A stretch of 64,000 nt of DNA from Saururus chinensis (taxonomy: Eukaryota > Streptophyta > Magnoliopsida > Piperales > Saururaceae). A program made the position numbers and the translations under genes. Under the pieces are notes generated by a model that did not search any database, had not been told where the DNA came from, and saw only the letters and a program-made list of their open reading frames with translations. Positions 24,745 to 36,300 of this stretch are shown here, piece after piece; the stretch's first letter is position 1; every line of letters begins with the position of its first letter. Location: NCBI GenBank assembly GCA_035235625.1, contig CP141147.1, forward strand, positions 7,429,001 to 7,493,000, read 5' to 3'.

Positions 24745-25012
24745 TTCGGAAAACAGAATCGGAGTATAATAAATAATGACAGAAAAATTAAAATCAGACT
24801 AACTAAGAGTTGCAGACTCTGAGTGCGAGAGTCATAACATTCTTCTATGCACTACGAAGCTATAGCATTTCGTTGCGCGTAGATCAGAACAAACCTAGTT
24901 TTATAACTAATTTGGATCGGGCCAACGTTATCGTACCATAAGTTGCCTACGTACGTATTAGATACCATCTCTGACATTATTCCAATACGATCGGATCCAA
25001 ACGTAGTTTTGC
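24745..25012 (-). repeat. LTR-end fragment, partial copy 1
   Basis: Matches 25500-25766 in the same orientation (GAGCTGCAAACTCTGAGTG-type text, GGCCAACGTTATCGTACC) and the inverse of 25778-26064. Confidence 0.75.
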
Positions 25013-25478
25013 CTAACGGTTAATACATGCATCAGGCATCATAAAATCATATACGTTAAAATATGTATATTCTTATATCTGAATAATCATTCGGAATCAG
25101 ACGGAAATCTTATAAATCATCGGAGTCAAATGGAAGCCAATAAATTAGTGAAATGCGCATCTCACATAAGTGAGTAGAATACTAACAAAATCAAACATCC
25201 CACTCTATCATAGAGCAGAGAACACACTACAAAGCATGTTAGATCATATCATATCCTATCAAATCATATCAGATTTCATGCGACCATACCGATCATATCA
25301 GATCAGATTGGAGTATATCATATCACAATAGAGCATTTCAGAGTAATTCGGATCACAACAGAATATATCAAAGTAGATGGAATAGGAACATAATTAGCAT
25401 ATATCAGATCATAACAAATTATATAACTTAATTAGTATATTACTAATTAAGATGTGCATGCCTATAAATCATACCATT

Positions 25479-26064
25479 TGTAACATCCCGACCCGAAAAA
25501 CCCGACCCAGACCAAGGGTTAGTTCGGAAGACAAAAATCGGAGTGTATAAAATAAACAGAAAATTTTAAAATCGACCAACGAGGAGCTGCAAACTCTGAG
25601 TGTGGGAGTCATAATGTTTGTCCATGCACAACAGAGCTTTAACGTTCCATTATGCATTGATAAGAACAAACCTAATTTTATAACTATTTGGATTGGGCCA
25701 ACGTTATCGTACCGTTGGTTGCCTACGTACATATTGGATATCATCTCTAACGTTATTCCAATACGATCGGATCCGAACGTATTGGAATAATGTTAGAGAT
25801 GGTATCCAATACGTATGTGGCAACTAACAGTACGATAACATTGGCTCAATCTAAATTAGTTATAAAATTAGGTTTGTTCTTATCTACGCGCAATGGAATG
25901 CTATAGCTTCGTAGTGTGTAGAAGAACGTTATGACTCTCTCACTCAGAGTCTACAACTCCTGGTCAGTCTGTTTTTAATTTTTATTTCATTATTTAATAC
26001 ACTCTAATTCTATTTTCCGAATAACCCCTGATCTGGGTCGGGTTTTCCGGGTTAGGGTGTAACA
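25479..26064. repeat. Long foldback: two LTR ends in inverted orientation, about 287-bp arms
   Basis: The left arm (25479-25765) begins TGTAACATCCCGACCCG. The right arm (25778-26064) ends CCGGGTTAGGGTGTAACA and is the reverse complement with scattered mismatches. The loop is about 12 bp around ATCGGATCCG. Directly after the right arm, AG plus TGGTATTGGAGC (26067-26078) resembles the initiator-tRNA-Met primer-binding site of plant retroelements, so the right arm is an LTR 3' end. Transcription across this would give a long hairpin RNA. Confidence 0.85.
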
Positions 26065-26985
26065 AGTGGTATTGGAGCTTTGCCCTATCTGCAAGAGAAA
26101 ATTATTTTAGAATATTTTGAAGTTCCATTATGTTAAGAGTTGTTTTGATCTAAAGTTTTCTTTCAATAAGTGTTGTATCGGAGATAATATAAACTCCGAT
26201 TATGTTTTTGCCATTCCGCATGTGTGTCATCGGATTTAATAAAAATTCTGATTGTGAACATCGGTTCTGCATATGTGAGACCAGAAGGAAATTTCTGATC
26301 GTGAAACCTCCATTCTCTATGATTGAGCGTGCGCCACACGCAACTGCGCACCGCGCGGTTTCTCGCAGGACCGCAACGCATCCGACGTGCGTCACTTTGT
26401 TGAGACAGCGCATCGCGATGCGCCACATGGCTCACAAGCCGCTGGCGTCATTGATGACGCTAGCTATTTTATCTTTTTCTCAGTTTTTTATTATTATTTC
26501 AATCAAATACAATTCTAATTTCAAAATGCGATAACTTCTTATCCCAAAGTCTTGTTCTTAGTAGCGATGAACTCGTATCGACGAGCCCTTCAAAACTAGA
26601 CCACACATGGGTAGGTTATCTTGCACTTTTAAAGTGGGTCCCACCCATGTGGCATGCTTCCCGAGGTCGTAATTTTAGTTCCCGACCTTTGTTTTGTGTG
26701 TTCTTCAATTCGTTGCACTCATTACTTCAAGCTCTAACCAGATGCGGTAATTTTATCCTTTGAAACCCATTAAAATTTAACTAAAATTACATAATTACCC
26801 CTAATCCTCTTGTGTTAACTGTAATTGGAACACGGGGTGCCACAGAACGGGAGAAGAAGATGCAGGGGGCAAGAGGAGGAAGAGGGAATAAATACTACGG
26901 GGTATTTTACTTCGCCTTTCGCCCGCGTGGGTGAACAAATAATTCCCGCTCGATCAAAACGATCGCACATGCAAAACTTTTAGCG
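26065..26985 (+). other. Retroelement leader-like sequence after the LTR end
   Basis: Begins with the primer-binding-like site and continues through GC-richer DNA (about 26310-26460, a 'GCGCACCGCGCGG' area) to AT-rich DNA. No gag or pol frame is recognised; the short frames here are not supported. Confidence 0.4.
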
Positions 26986-28140
26986 ATGCTTCTGTTGAAG
27001 CGTCACTAAAAGATTACCTATTGCGACGTTTATTTATAAACGCCACAACGGTGTAGCTTATTTGCGATGCTTACTAGTAAGCGTCACAAATAATATAGTA
27101 CTTGCGACGCTTACTACTAAGCGTCGCCAATGCCATTTTTTAAAAATTAAATATTCTCTTCTCCCATCTCTTCTCTCTCCCCTCACCCCCCCCCCCTCTT
27201 CTCTCTCTCCTCACCCTCTCTCTTTCTCTCTCTCTCTACCCTCTCTCCCCTCTTTCTCTCTCTCCTCACTCTCTCTTCTCTCTCCTCATCCTCTCTCTTC
27301 TCTCTCCTCCCTCCTCCCCTCTCTCTACCCTCTCTCTCCTCTCTCCCTCCCTCCTCTCTCTCCCTCTCCTCTCTCTCATTCTCTCTCTCCTCTCCTTTCT
27401 CTCTCTCTTCACCCTCTCTCTTTCCCCCTCTCTCCTCTCTCTACACACTCTCTCTCCTCTAATTTTAATTTTTATTATTTTTTATTTTTATAAATTTATT
27501 TGAAAAATAATAAAAGAAATATTATTAGCGACGCATAGGAATATGTGTCGCTAATAGGCTAGGTATTAGTGACGTATACCTATATGTGTCGCTAATACCT
27601 AGCCTATTAGTGACTCATATGCCTTTGCATCGCTAATAATATTTATTTTATTATTTTGAAAATCTAATAATTTATAAATAAATTTAAAAAATTAAATTAA
27701 TTTCTCTCTCCTCTCTCGTAACACACACTGTCATCATATCTAACTCTTCTAACCCTCTCTCCTCCCTCCCTCTCTCCCTCTCCTCTCTCTCCCCTCTCCC
27801 TCTCTTCCCCTTCTATCTCTCTCTCTCCTCCACTCTCTCTATGTAATCATCTTTCTCTCTCTCCTTTTTCTCTCTCTAGATATTTTAAATTTAATAGAAA
27901 TAAATTATAAGGTAATAGCGATGCATATATGTCGCTAATAAGCTAGGTATTAGCGACACATAAAAATATAGGTCGCTAATACCTAAGGTATTAGAGATGC
28001 ATACTCGTATGCGTCGCTAATATCAAGAGTATTAGTGATGCATATTATGTTTCATTTTATCATAAATTTTTAAATAAAAAATATAATAAAAAAATATTTA
28101 AAAAATTAAAATTTAATTTATCCCTCTCTCCTTTCTCTAT
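26986..28140. repeat. CT-rich arrays alternating with AGCGACGC hairpin motifs
   Basis: Blocks of (CT)n/CTCTCTCC (about 27150-27460, 27700-27885) alternate with short palindromic units of the type TTAGCGACGCATA...TATGCGTCGCTAA (about 27000-27140, 27525-27645, 27915-28040). The same layout, reverse-complemented, fills the element at 52706-57011. Confidence 0.8.
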
Positions 28141-28165
28141 CTACCCTCTCTCTCATACTCTCTCT

Positions 28166-28225
<60 letters not shown>

Positions 28226-28710
28226 TCCCTCTCCCTCTCACTTCCTCTTCTATCTCTTTCTCTCTCCTCCACACTCTCTGTAATCTGTCTCTCTATAGAT
28301 TTTTAAAATATAATAATATAATAAAAAATCCCCAAAAAATATAAATTAATTTCCCCCCCTCTCTCTCCTCTCTCTCCTCCCTATGTCTCTTCTCTCTCTC
28401 TCTCTTCCCCCTCTCCCCCTCACTCTATCTCTCTCTCCCCTATCTCTCTCTTACTCTCTTCACTCTCTCTCTTTTATTATAAATTATATTTTAAAATTAA
28501 TAAAAAAAATTAATCAATAAAATATATTATATATAACTAAATAGTGAAAGTTTAATCTATACATTATTGAAATTTTAATATTTATTTATTATATATACAA
28601 ATATTAAATATTAAATAAAATATAGTATATTATATTATATTTAAGAAGATTATTTTAAAAAAAGTAATATTATTTATTATATAATTATTTATTAAATAAT
28701 ATTAATTAAT
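28141..28710. repeat. CT-rich, (TA)n and AT-rich low-complexity DNA
   Basis: Contains a roughly 50-bp TA run (about 28170-28222), further CT-rich tracts to about 28475, then AT-rich DNA with ATATTATATT words. No coding. Confidence 0.8.
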
Positions 28711-29092
28711 AAATCTATTAGTGACGCTTTACTACAACCGTCGCTAATAGTTCTATTATTAGCGATGCTTGTACTAAAGCGTCACTATTGGTAATACTAT
28801 TTGCCACGCTTATGAAAAAGCATCGCTAATAGTTCTAAATTTTTTATTTTTGATTTTAAATTTAGAACTATTAGTGACGCTTTTGCTAAGAGTCACTAAT
28901 AGGTTAACTAATAGCGACGCTTATTAACAAGCATCACTATTGTTGAAACTATTAGCGACACTTAATAAAAAACGTCACTAATAGTTAACTTTTTTGTGAC
29001 GCTTTTTTATACGTCGCAAGTAGTAGTTTTTAGAAACGCTTTTGTAGATGTCGCTAATAAAAGCGTCGCTAATAGTACATTTTGTTGCAGTG
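28711..29092. repeat. Right subterminal repeats of the CACTA-family element
   Basis: Some ten copies of ATTAGYGACGCTT ... AAGCGTCRCTAATAG in alternating orientation up to the terminus. Confidence 0.8.
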
Positions 29093-29103
29093 AGGTCAGA
29101 TAG

Positions 29104-29334
29104 TTGTATCCATCACTCAGATTGGATGATGATGAGGCTTTGGTAGGAGTTGATGGAGGCTCACAAATTCGTGTCATGCCTCAGGTCATAGCAGAGGTCA
29201 TTAGATGTGAGAGGAGAACACTCATGTATCCACACTTTGCTGGATATGTCTTTGCCTATGTCAGTGAGTTGACTGGAAAATTGACTGGACTTCCTAGTGG
29301 TAGAAAGCTAGATGTATCACTTCTTGCACACTAG
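29104..29334 (+). pseudogene. Unidentified ORF, 3' part, after the CACTA-family element
   Basis: Open frame reading GGSQIRVMPQVIAEVIRCE, MYPHFAGYVFAYVSELTGKL and ending LDVSLLAH. It begins 12 bp after the element and likely continues the ORF at 23802-24020. No family recognised. Confidence 0.4.
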
Positions 29335-29540
29335 ATGACTACTGATTTCATCTACTTCATGTCATTGCTCAATGTAATGTTAATTGGCTAATTTCATTAA
29401 TCAAAACTATGTCAAAACTTCGCGTATGTAATTAGTCTTAGGAATTTGACTAGATGTACTTATGGTCGAATCAGGTTTGGAATTGATGGACTTGAAAAAT
29501 AGGATCAGACGTGTTCTTTACGAATCATGACTAAAGAATG

Positions 29541-30515
29541 TTGATGGAAATGGAAGTTTATTAAGTGCACATTCTCATACAAAAGACACTTGAAAAGTTT
29601 CAAAAGTATTTTTTAAGGTTTCAGACGAATTTAGAGTAAAAAGGGTGAAATTATAATTTAATTGTGTCATCGATAGATTGCTAAAACAGACACTGGACAA
29701 ATCGATCAACTGCTTATGAACTGTTGCACATGAAGAGATACATCCATCGATCACACATGCAATAGATCGATCAGCACATGAAACAACCCTTTGTCAAATG
29801 AATCCGAGAATATTGATTGATCGCTTCATTGATAGATCGATCGATCAAGGAGTCATGTCTTAATAAAACAGTGAATAATCGATCACTAGTTGAAATGATT
29901 GATCATTAGCTGTTTTACTTGCCTAAGATAAGCCTTTCAGGAAGAAAATTCATTCCTAGTTGGAATCAAAGAGCTAATTCGACATGGTGACCTATATAAA
30001 GGCTTAGGTATGGCAAATTTGAAGAGAGGAAAACCTATAAAATATTGGAAGAGAAAGGAGAGTCTTTAAATCATTATTTTCCTAAAGAATTCATCTAAAA
30101 GCTTGAAGAAATTGTTCACGGTGAATTCATGGTGATGCACAACTAAAGTGAGAAGATTTTTACACTGCAAATACAAGAGGAGAGTTAGCAAATACTTTAA
30201 GGGAGTTGAAGAATCTCAAAGGTGAATCAACAAACATAGAGGAAGTCTTTATTTGAGTTTCTAGAAGAAGAAGATGATGAAAAACAAAATACGAAGAGGG
30301 AAAACTTTAAGGATTCAAGGAGGAGGAATTGAAGGTTAACAATAAAAGAAGATTAAACAAATGAGTTTGTGTCAAGTTTAGAGGTTGGTAGGTTATTTTG
30401 TGCTTTGTAAGTTCTATATCTTACTAGTACATTGATTTAGCCTTGGTTGAGGCTAACATGGTTTTTTACCTTAGTTAGGGTTTTCCACGTAAAAATCCTT
30501 ATGTGATTGTATGGT
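29541..30515 (+). repeat. 3' LTR of the copia-like element (approximate ends)
   Basis: Diverged direct copy of 19278-20200, with the same order of words (AAAGTTTCA, GATCGATC, CTATATAAAGG, GAAGAATCTCAA, AGGGTTTTCCACGTAAAAATCC). Confidence 0.6.
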
Positions 30516-31244
30516 GTGCATACTTGAGTTGATGGATAGATTGATCTGAATGGCGCATAGTAATTAGGTTTGTTTATTCTGCTTCAAAACAAATTCCTGC
30601 GTATTGAGGCTAAAATTTCATAATCTTTGTCTTTGTAAGATAATGAGAATAGGGCAATATAGTGATCCACTACCTTCATCTAGACATGTATTATATCTCA
30701 CCTTGTATGACTTTTGTAAGGGCCTTGAATGGTCATTCCCTATTAAAGGCATTTATTCCCCATATTGCATATGAAAAGAAAAACATCAAGTGAAAGGGTC
30801 AATTATTCCCACCAAATACAGGCATACCTGGAGAAGGGTATGACTGATGAAGTAGGAAACCAGCGTTGGCCATCTCATCACATCTATTTGCAAATCAACA
30901 TTTCAGGAGAAAAAAAAAAGCAATACAAGAAACAGTAATGATACTACAGTAATGAAAGTAGCCCCATTTTATGACAACATTGATGTGGGCAACATTCTCT
31001 TTGCATCCAAAGTCATACATGGTCTCCTAATTATTCACTTTACAATCCCGGTAAAGAACTGGCAATTCAACCATTGCATCTCTGACTGCTTGGCAGGACA
31101 GTTATTTGTAAGCATAAAAGTTAAATAACATAATTATAATGTTGGCATAAACTGGGAATTTTTTTCAAAAATAGACTCCACAAATGTCGGAAATACAAAA
31201 ATAGGGAGGGAATTCCAATTTCACAAATATAGAGTTGCACACAT
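30516..31244 (-). other. Intergenic DNA with possible decayed minus-strand exon
   Basis: On the minus strand a short acceptor/donor-bounded stretch near 30830-30890 (EMANAGFLLHQSYPSPG) and another near 31045-31100 (AVRDAMVELPVLYRDCK) look exon-like, but no family is recognised and stops lie between. The part at 31058-31155 also resembles 16650-16755. Confidence 0.25.
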
Positions 31245-32781
31245 GTGACCCGGCCACACGCACAGTGTGAAATGGTAGAAATGCCCTTTTGCCTTATTAA
31301 ACCTCCCCCTCCCCCTCGGCAATCACTTCCAAATGGAAGCGACTATTGGCCACAGGGCGATTTCCCTTCCCCCTTTCACGGGCGATTGCCCGACCCCCTC
31401 TCATGTGCGATCACCCGGCCCATTCGCCCGCCTGATCCGCCTCTCCCCGACCCCATCTCACCCTCTAAACTCTCCCCCGCTATCTCCATGCCCTCACAAT
31501 CCCCTATCCCGCCGCTTGAAGTCTCCTCTCCCAGCCTATTTCAAATGAATGTGCACCGGAAAAATAAGTTTCTCGACGAATGGGGCGATCCTCCTCTCCC
31601 CCACCCCCCCTCTCCAACTCCTCTATCATACTCCTATCCACGCTCATGGTCCCCTCCTCAGGCAGATTTCTGTAGTCTACGCACAGTTGGTGCAACTCTC
31701 ATCTCGTCTTCCCTCTAAAGATTGTGCCTCATAATCGACTAGCGAGAAATGGTGACGTAAGATCCGTGATATATTTTTTGTGTTCCGAATTATATATTTA
31801 GGTTGTAAAGTTCTCGGCATTTATAATTTGTTCCTAAGAATGCATGCTATAATTTGCATGTTAAGTTTCCTCTTTTAAATGTCTGTTGGGTGCTCACAGG
31901 AATAGGTTACGGTATTATTTGAAGAAGCATATGTTTGAACTAACTGCAAATGGGCAACGGATATCTGCATATGTAGTTGTAAACTGCAAGTTGATCACTG
32001 TAAGGGTGAAAGTGTGAACTGTATGTTGCATTGAAATGTTATTGCTAAAATTTGTATGATGTGTTCAATTTGGTTGAATGTGTATGTTTTGTTCAAGTTA
32101 ATGCAGTGAACGCTACAGGCCTTAATGACAATGATCAAAATCCGTGAAATCCTCTATTTGTAGGGCATAAACGGCTCAAATCTAAATTGTTCTATGTCAT
32201 GTATTATCAAATATGTAAGTTTAATAAATTATTAACCCAATCCCAATTTCAGCATGTTCTTAATACATGTATATCTAATCATCAAAGTAAACATGATTGC
32301 CTTTTGTTTTTCTCGCACAACAGTCCGCCCTCACGATATCATCTAATTTAAACCCTGAGATCATGTAAATGATAACAAAATGTCTTGTACTTTAAAACAC
32401 AAGATCAATTCTTACAATCACGATATAGTTTAATTTGAAACATGATATCGTGTAATTCAAAACAAAAGAACATGTCTTAAAACTACAATATATTGTAATT
32501 TGACATGTACACATCGGGAATGACCACATGTGCATTGTAAAATGTCCGATATGCCCCTCGCTACACTGCTATATATATGTGTATATATATAGAGAGAGAG
32601 ATAGAGCATGCTTATCATTTTTAATGCTAGAAATTATTACGATCAGATAGCCAAATCTAGCAGCCTCCTCTCAAGCCAGCCTACCTCCCTTTGTCGTCAT
32701 CCTCTCCCGGGACAGTTGACTCCATCTTTTAGCGGCCTCTCCAGTCCCAGATGTCTCCCCCTAATGGTGTCCTCTCTCACC
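31245..32781. other. GC-rich block then AT-rich intergenic DNA
   Basis: 31245-31718 is C-rich and open for 157 codons on +, but the product is Pro/Ser-rich with no motif, and other frames are open too, so I do not call a gene. 31719-32640 is AT-rich with nothing recognisable apart from a short TA/GA repeat (about 32570-32605). 32641-32781 is C-rich and probably extends the segmental duplication leftward. Confidence 0.4.
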
Positions 32782-33345
32782 CTAGCCGCCTCCCACCTGC
32801 GGCATAATCTTTTGCAGGAATTGACTCTCTCTCGCGGCATACTGGCTGGCCACAACCTCATCCTTCTTGTACTTACCTCTCTCCTCTGTCTCTGTCGTGG
32901 GCCATTGTGTGAGGAATAGCTAAAAGGAAGTCTAGTTTGGGGAGAGTTTGACGTGCTGGGTTGGGGGGAGATAGTGGCAGATGTCTAGGATTTAATATGG
33001 AGATGAATATGGCATTCACAAGGTTGGTGATGGAATGATATCGACGACACTCCATCATGGGCCCCTACCTCATGAACTCAAATAAGGGGTCCTCTTGTAA
33101 TGAAGGCTGGCCGGAATAGTGTTTAGGTAGGAAGGATTTCAAATTTTATGTTTTCAAGCTAGATGAAATAAATGAAACACATTGTTGGGATTGCTATCAA
33201 TCAAAGTCATGACCTACCAACCTATGCGGTGGGAAAATAGAAAAGGGAGGCGCTAATTGTAGGACACAAATAACCATATGTTTGAGTAAAACTGATAATT
33301 GAAACAATTGTGCTGGAACGAGTCAACTGCTATCTTGTTGGCGAG

Positions 33346-33787
33346 ATGGATTCCGAGGAGCAACCTATGTTATGTGTGTTGGGTGGGCAGTGGGATGCAA
33401 GTGGACGCAAGTATGACGGCAACAATGCACATTCATCTCTCATATTTGTTAAAAGCTCATTGTCATATGAAACAATGGTGACTACATTAGACAAGGTAAT
33501 AGGATGTTCTAGCAAGGAATATTATTTGAAAATGACTTTTACATAGCCTCTAGCAATACCCATGGACTTACCACCAACATAAATAAATGATAAAAGGACT
33601 CTCCAATGTCTTGCAAGATGCTAAGACAGGGTGTACTAGAATCCCGTTGATCATAACAAAAGTGAGAACAAATAATGGAAATAAGGATTGTCATCCTAAA
33701 CTGGATGGCAGCCAAGAGCATGACAAGTTCAAGATCCTGAATGTTGTGGTGGATTTCCCTAGTAGTAGATGTGGGGAAGAGGTGAAC
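33346..33787 (+). pseudogene. MULE transposase N-terminal ORF, copy B, 5' part
   Basis: The frame from the ATG at 33346 reads MDSEEQPMLCVLGGQWDASG, a KYDGNNAHSSLIFVKSSLSY block, then TTLDKVIGC and YYLKMTFT before a stop. Further coding-like pieces (PLAIPMDLPPT; LQDAKTGCTRIPLIITKVRT) follow after an in-frame stop and a frame change. The layout matches the N-terminal domain of plant MULE proteins. The frame is cut at 33787 by the solo LTR and resumes at 36982. It is better preserved than copy A at the start. Confidence 0.55.
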
Positions 33788-35875
33788 TGTAAGATCCCTA
33801 AACTTGAACCGGTTTAAATTCATTATATTTATTTGCTTTTGTGTAGTTTAATGTCAATTCTGATCGGTTCTGGACTATTTTCGAAATTTAAGTATTTTTC
33901 TAAAGGTTTTAAACAAAACCAACTTAACATTTTTGGGTTTTAAGTGAATTTGAGTCAATTATGAATTTTTGGAATTTTCATGAATATCTCAAAAATTAGG
34001 GTTTGGTGGGACCCCACTGTGGGCCCCACGATCGAATTTTGGGTTTTTAGTCCAAAACGTCCCAAACATGAAAGGTAGTCATTAAAAAAATTCAGAATTT
34101 TTCTAGCCCTAATTAGAGTTTAAATGGCTAAAATACCTACTTTTAGTTAAAGATTCTATTATTACCCCAAGTTTTAGTTAGGTTTACCTCATTCCTTCAT
34201 ATAAAAGGAAAATGGTTGAGCCATTCCAAATGGGGAATAGGTTGTGCAAGGGTGTTTAGAGCCTAATCCCCAATTAGGCCCAAAGAGAAAATGATTAGAG
34301 GTATGTTCTTCCCTAATCATGCTTAATCATTACAGTTTTACCTAATCCTCTCTTAATCTATCTTCCTCCATTGATTCAATCCGATTTCAAACCATTTAAT
34401 CACTATTTTACTCCTCTATTTCAAACCCTAACCTTCAAAAATTCATTTTTATGCCTCCTAAGCTCTAGATCTAGGGTTTGCTTTATGATTTTCAAGGTTA
34501 AATTGAGTTTAGATGGGTATTAATATAAAAATTATGCTTTTGAAAGGTTTCGGAGGTGATTGAAGGTTTAATTCGACTCAAATCAAGTAGAGAGGTAATG
34601 GCTTTTCAAATCTCAGCCTTGTTATGGTGAAAATCTCGATTTTTATGGGTTTTGCTTGAATGAATTTTCTTGATTAGGGCTTTCATGGTAGATTTATGAA
34701 ATGTTAATCTCTTGTCTTAATTTCTTAGGGTTTTACCGTGGAATGGGTTTAATTAGCTTTCTGGAATGTTTGATTTAATTTTGATGGAATATGAGGCTTG
34801 GGATGAAGGTTTTATGGTTAAACAATGGTGTTTTGGTTTTGAATTGCAAAAAGAAGAAGGCTCAAACTGCTTGTTGGCGATTGATTGGCCACACAACAGT
34901 TTTCTTGCTCTTTTCGATTTTCATGCTTATTTCGGTGTGTTCCTCCCAATTGATGCTTCTAATGTTTATGGGGAGTGTTTTATACTGGAATTAAGCTACT
35001 GGAAGGGTGTATAATTCATTATGGAGATTTAAGTATGCTTAAGTACTTGTTATGTAGAATTATATGTTGATAGTTATACTTGTTAACATTGAATCTATGG
35101 ATGATAGAATTCTTATGATTGGAGCATGTTTTCAGCAGGAATATTACATGGTAAATGATAAGATGTGTCATCATATAATGAGAATGGATTGTGGGTCAAT
35201 GATGTTATTATGTTATAGCTTTATGTATAGAATAATCATGCTTGTGGGAATTGAGCATTTTATTTCACATGAACGGATTCGTGGATTATGGTAGATTTCA
35301 CCCTAGATTTCGGTTGGTAATCATGATTTGAATGTGTTTAAGCATGCATGTATTGCCTTATGAGCTTATGTCAAAGCATTGGTCATGTGCTTAGGAAATG
35401 CATGAACACACACGTGTGAGGAATTTACTATGAAATCATGGCTATTTATGATTCAATTATGATGCATGAGGGGACTGATGGGAGCACATTCCATGTGTTG
35501 GAATTCACGTAGAGAATGCTCACGTATGCATCATGTTGCATGCATCATGAATGGATTCCATGAAAGAGATTTTTTACTGATGTTTAGCCGTGTTTGATCG
35601 ATTGGATGCAATGGGTGAGATTGCATGTCGGATTAATCTATCGTTGGCTTAATCGGAACTTGGCTGGTTCAAAATGACATGATTTCGATTTGAGTTCCTA
35701 ATTGGAACATGGATCCTCCCTGAGTTGAAAAGAGCGGAAGTGCTATAAGGAGATTAAGTTATTGAGATTAACTGGATCCTGAGAATCCAACTGGTTTGTC
35801 CGAGTGCACCGACTGACCAAGTACTGTTGCTTGGGACTTCGGTCTTAACAATCAGGGCCACTCGGGAGTTTAGGT

Positions 35876-35990
35876 TTGATGGGCAGGGGTTGCTCGAAGG
35901 CTTTGGCCTTGAGGAGCAGGGGTTGCTCAAAGGCGTCGGCCTTGAGGAGCATGTCTATTTGATATGGGTTTGCTAGAGGGCTTAGGCTTT
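35876..35990. repeat. 39-bp tandem repeat inside the solo LTR
   Basis: Two close copies and one diverged copy of a unit containing GCAGGGGTTGCTCRAAGGC and GGCCTTGAGGAG. Confidence 0.8.
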
Positions 35991-36078
35991 GAAGAGAAGG
36001 TTTATACTCTTTGTTTATGGACTTGCATGTTAGACTAGTGTGTGTGAGACACTTATACATGCATGATAAATGAGAATG

Positions 36079-36300
36079 TTGATGCATGATCTGAATGTAT
36101 GTTAGAGATACATCTCATGCAGGTTTATATAATGTTGGTGCATAATCTAAAATGTATGTTAGAGATACATCTCATGCAGGTTTATATGATATTGATGCAT
36201 GATCTGGAATATATGTTAGAAATATATCTCATGCAGGTTTATATGATGTTAGTGCATGATCTAAATGTGTGTTTAGGACACTTCTCATGCTATGTCATAA
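36079..36300. repeat. 57-bp tandem repeat, four copies, inside the solo LTR
   Basis: The unit contains TTGRTGCATGATCT, GTATGTTAGAGATACATCTC and ATGCAGGTTTATAT. Unit starts are near 36079, 36136, 36193 and 36250; the last unit is diverged. Confidence 0.88.

Larger units (their letters stand above)
24021..29092. mobile_element. CACTA-family non-autonomous element, 5,072 bp
   Basis: Starts CACTACAACAAATTTC and ends CATTTTGTTGCAGTG. Flanks are TGG (24018-24020) and AGG (29093-29095), a 3-bp duplication with one mismatch. Subterminal regions are packed with AGCGACGC/GCGTCGCT motifs in both orientations. No transposase. The interior holds a GC-rich block, LTR-end fragments forming a foldback, CT-rich arrays and a TA microsatellite. 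Confidence 0.85.
19278..30515 (+). mobile_element. Non-autonomous Ty1-copia-like LTR retroelement, split by a CACTA-family element
   Basis: Two diverged long direct repeats (about 19278-20200 and 29541-30515) share stretches such as CTTGGAAAAGTTTCA/CTTGAAAAGTTTCA, CAACCCTTTGT, AAGGAGTCAT and GAAGAATCTCAA. They bracket a copia-type gag ORF. No protease, integrase or reverse transcriptase is seen in 21480-23800, so the element is gag-only and decayed. The CACTA-family element at 24021-29092 sits inside it. LTR ends are approximate because divergence is high. Confidence 0.7.

Noticed and set aside
26986..29092. CRISPR-like array of AGCGACGC units
   Set aside because: Units are palindromic, in alternating orientation, irregularly spaced, and bound by CACTA termini in a plant genome; they are subterminal transposon repeats.
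31245..31718. 157-codon Pro-rich ORF
   Set aside because: C-rich composition, other frames also open, no motif or homologous text.
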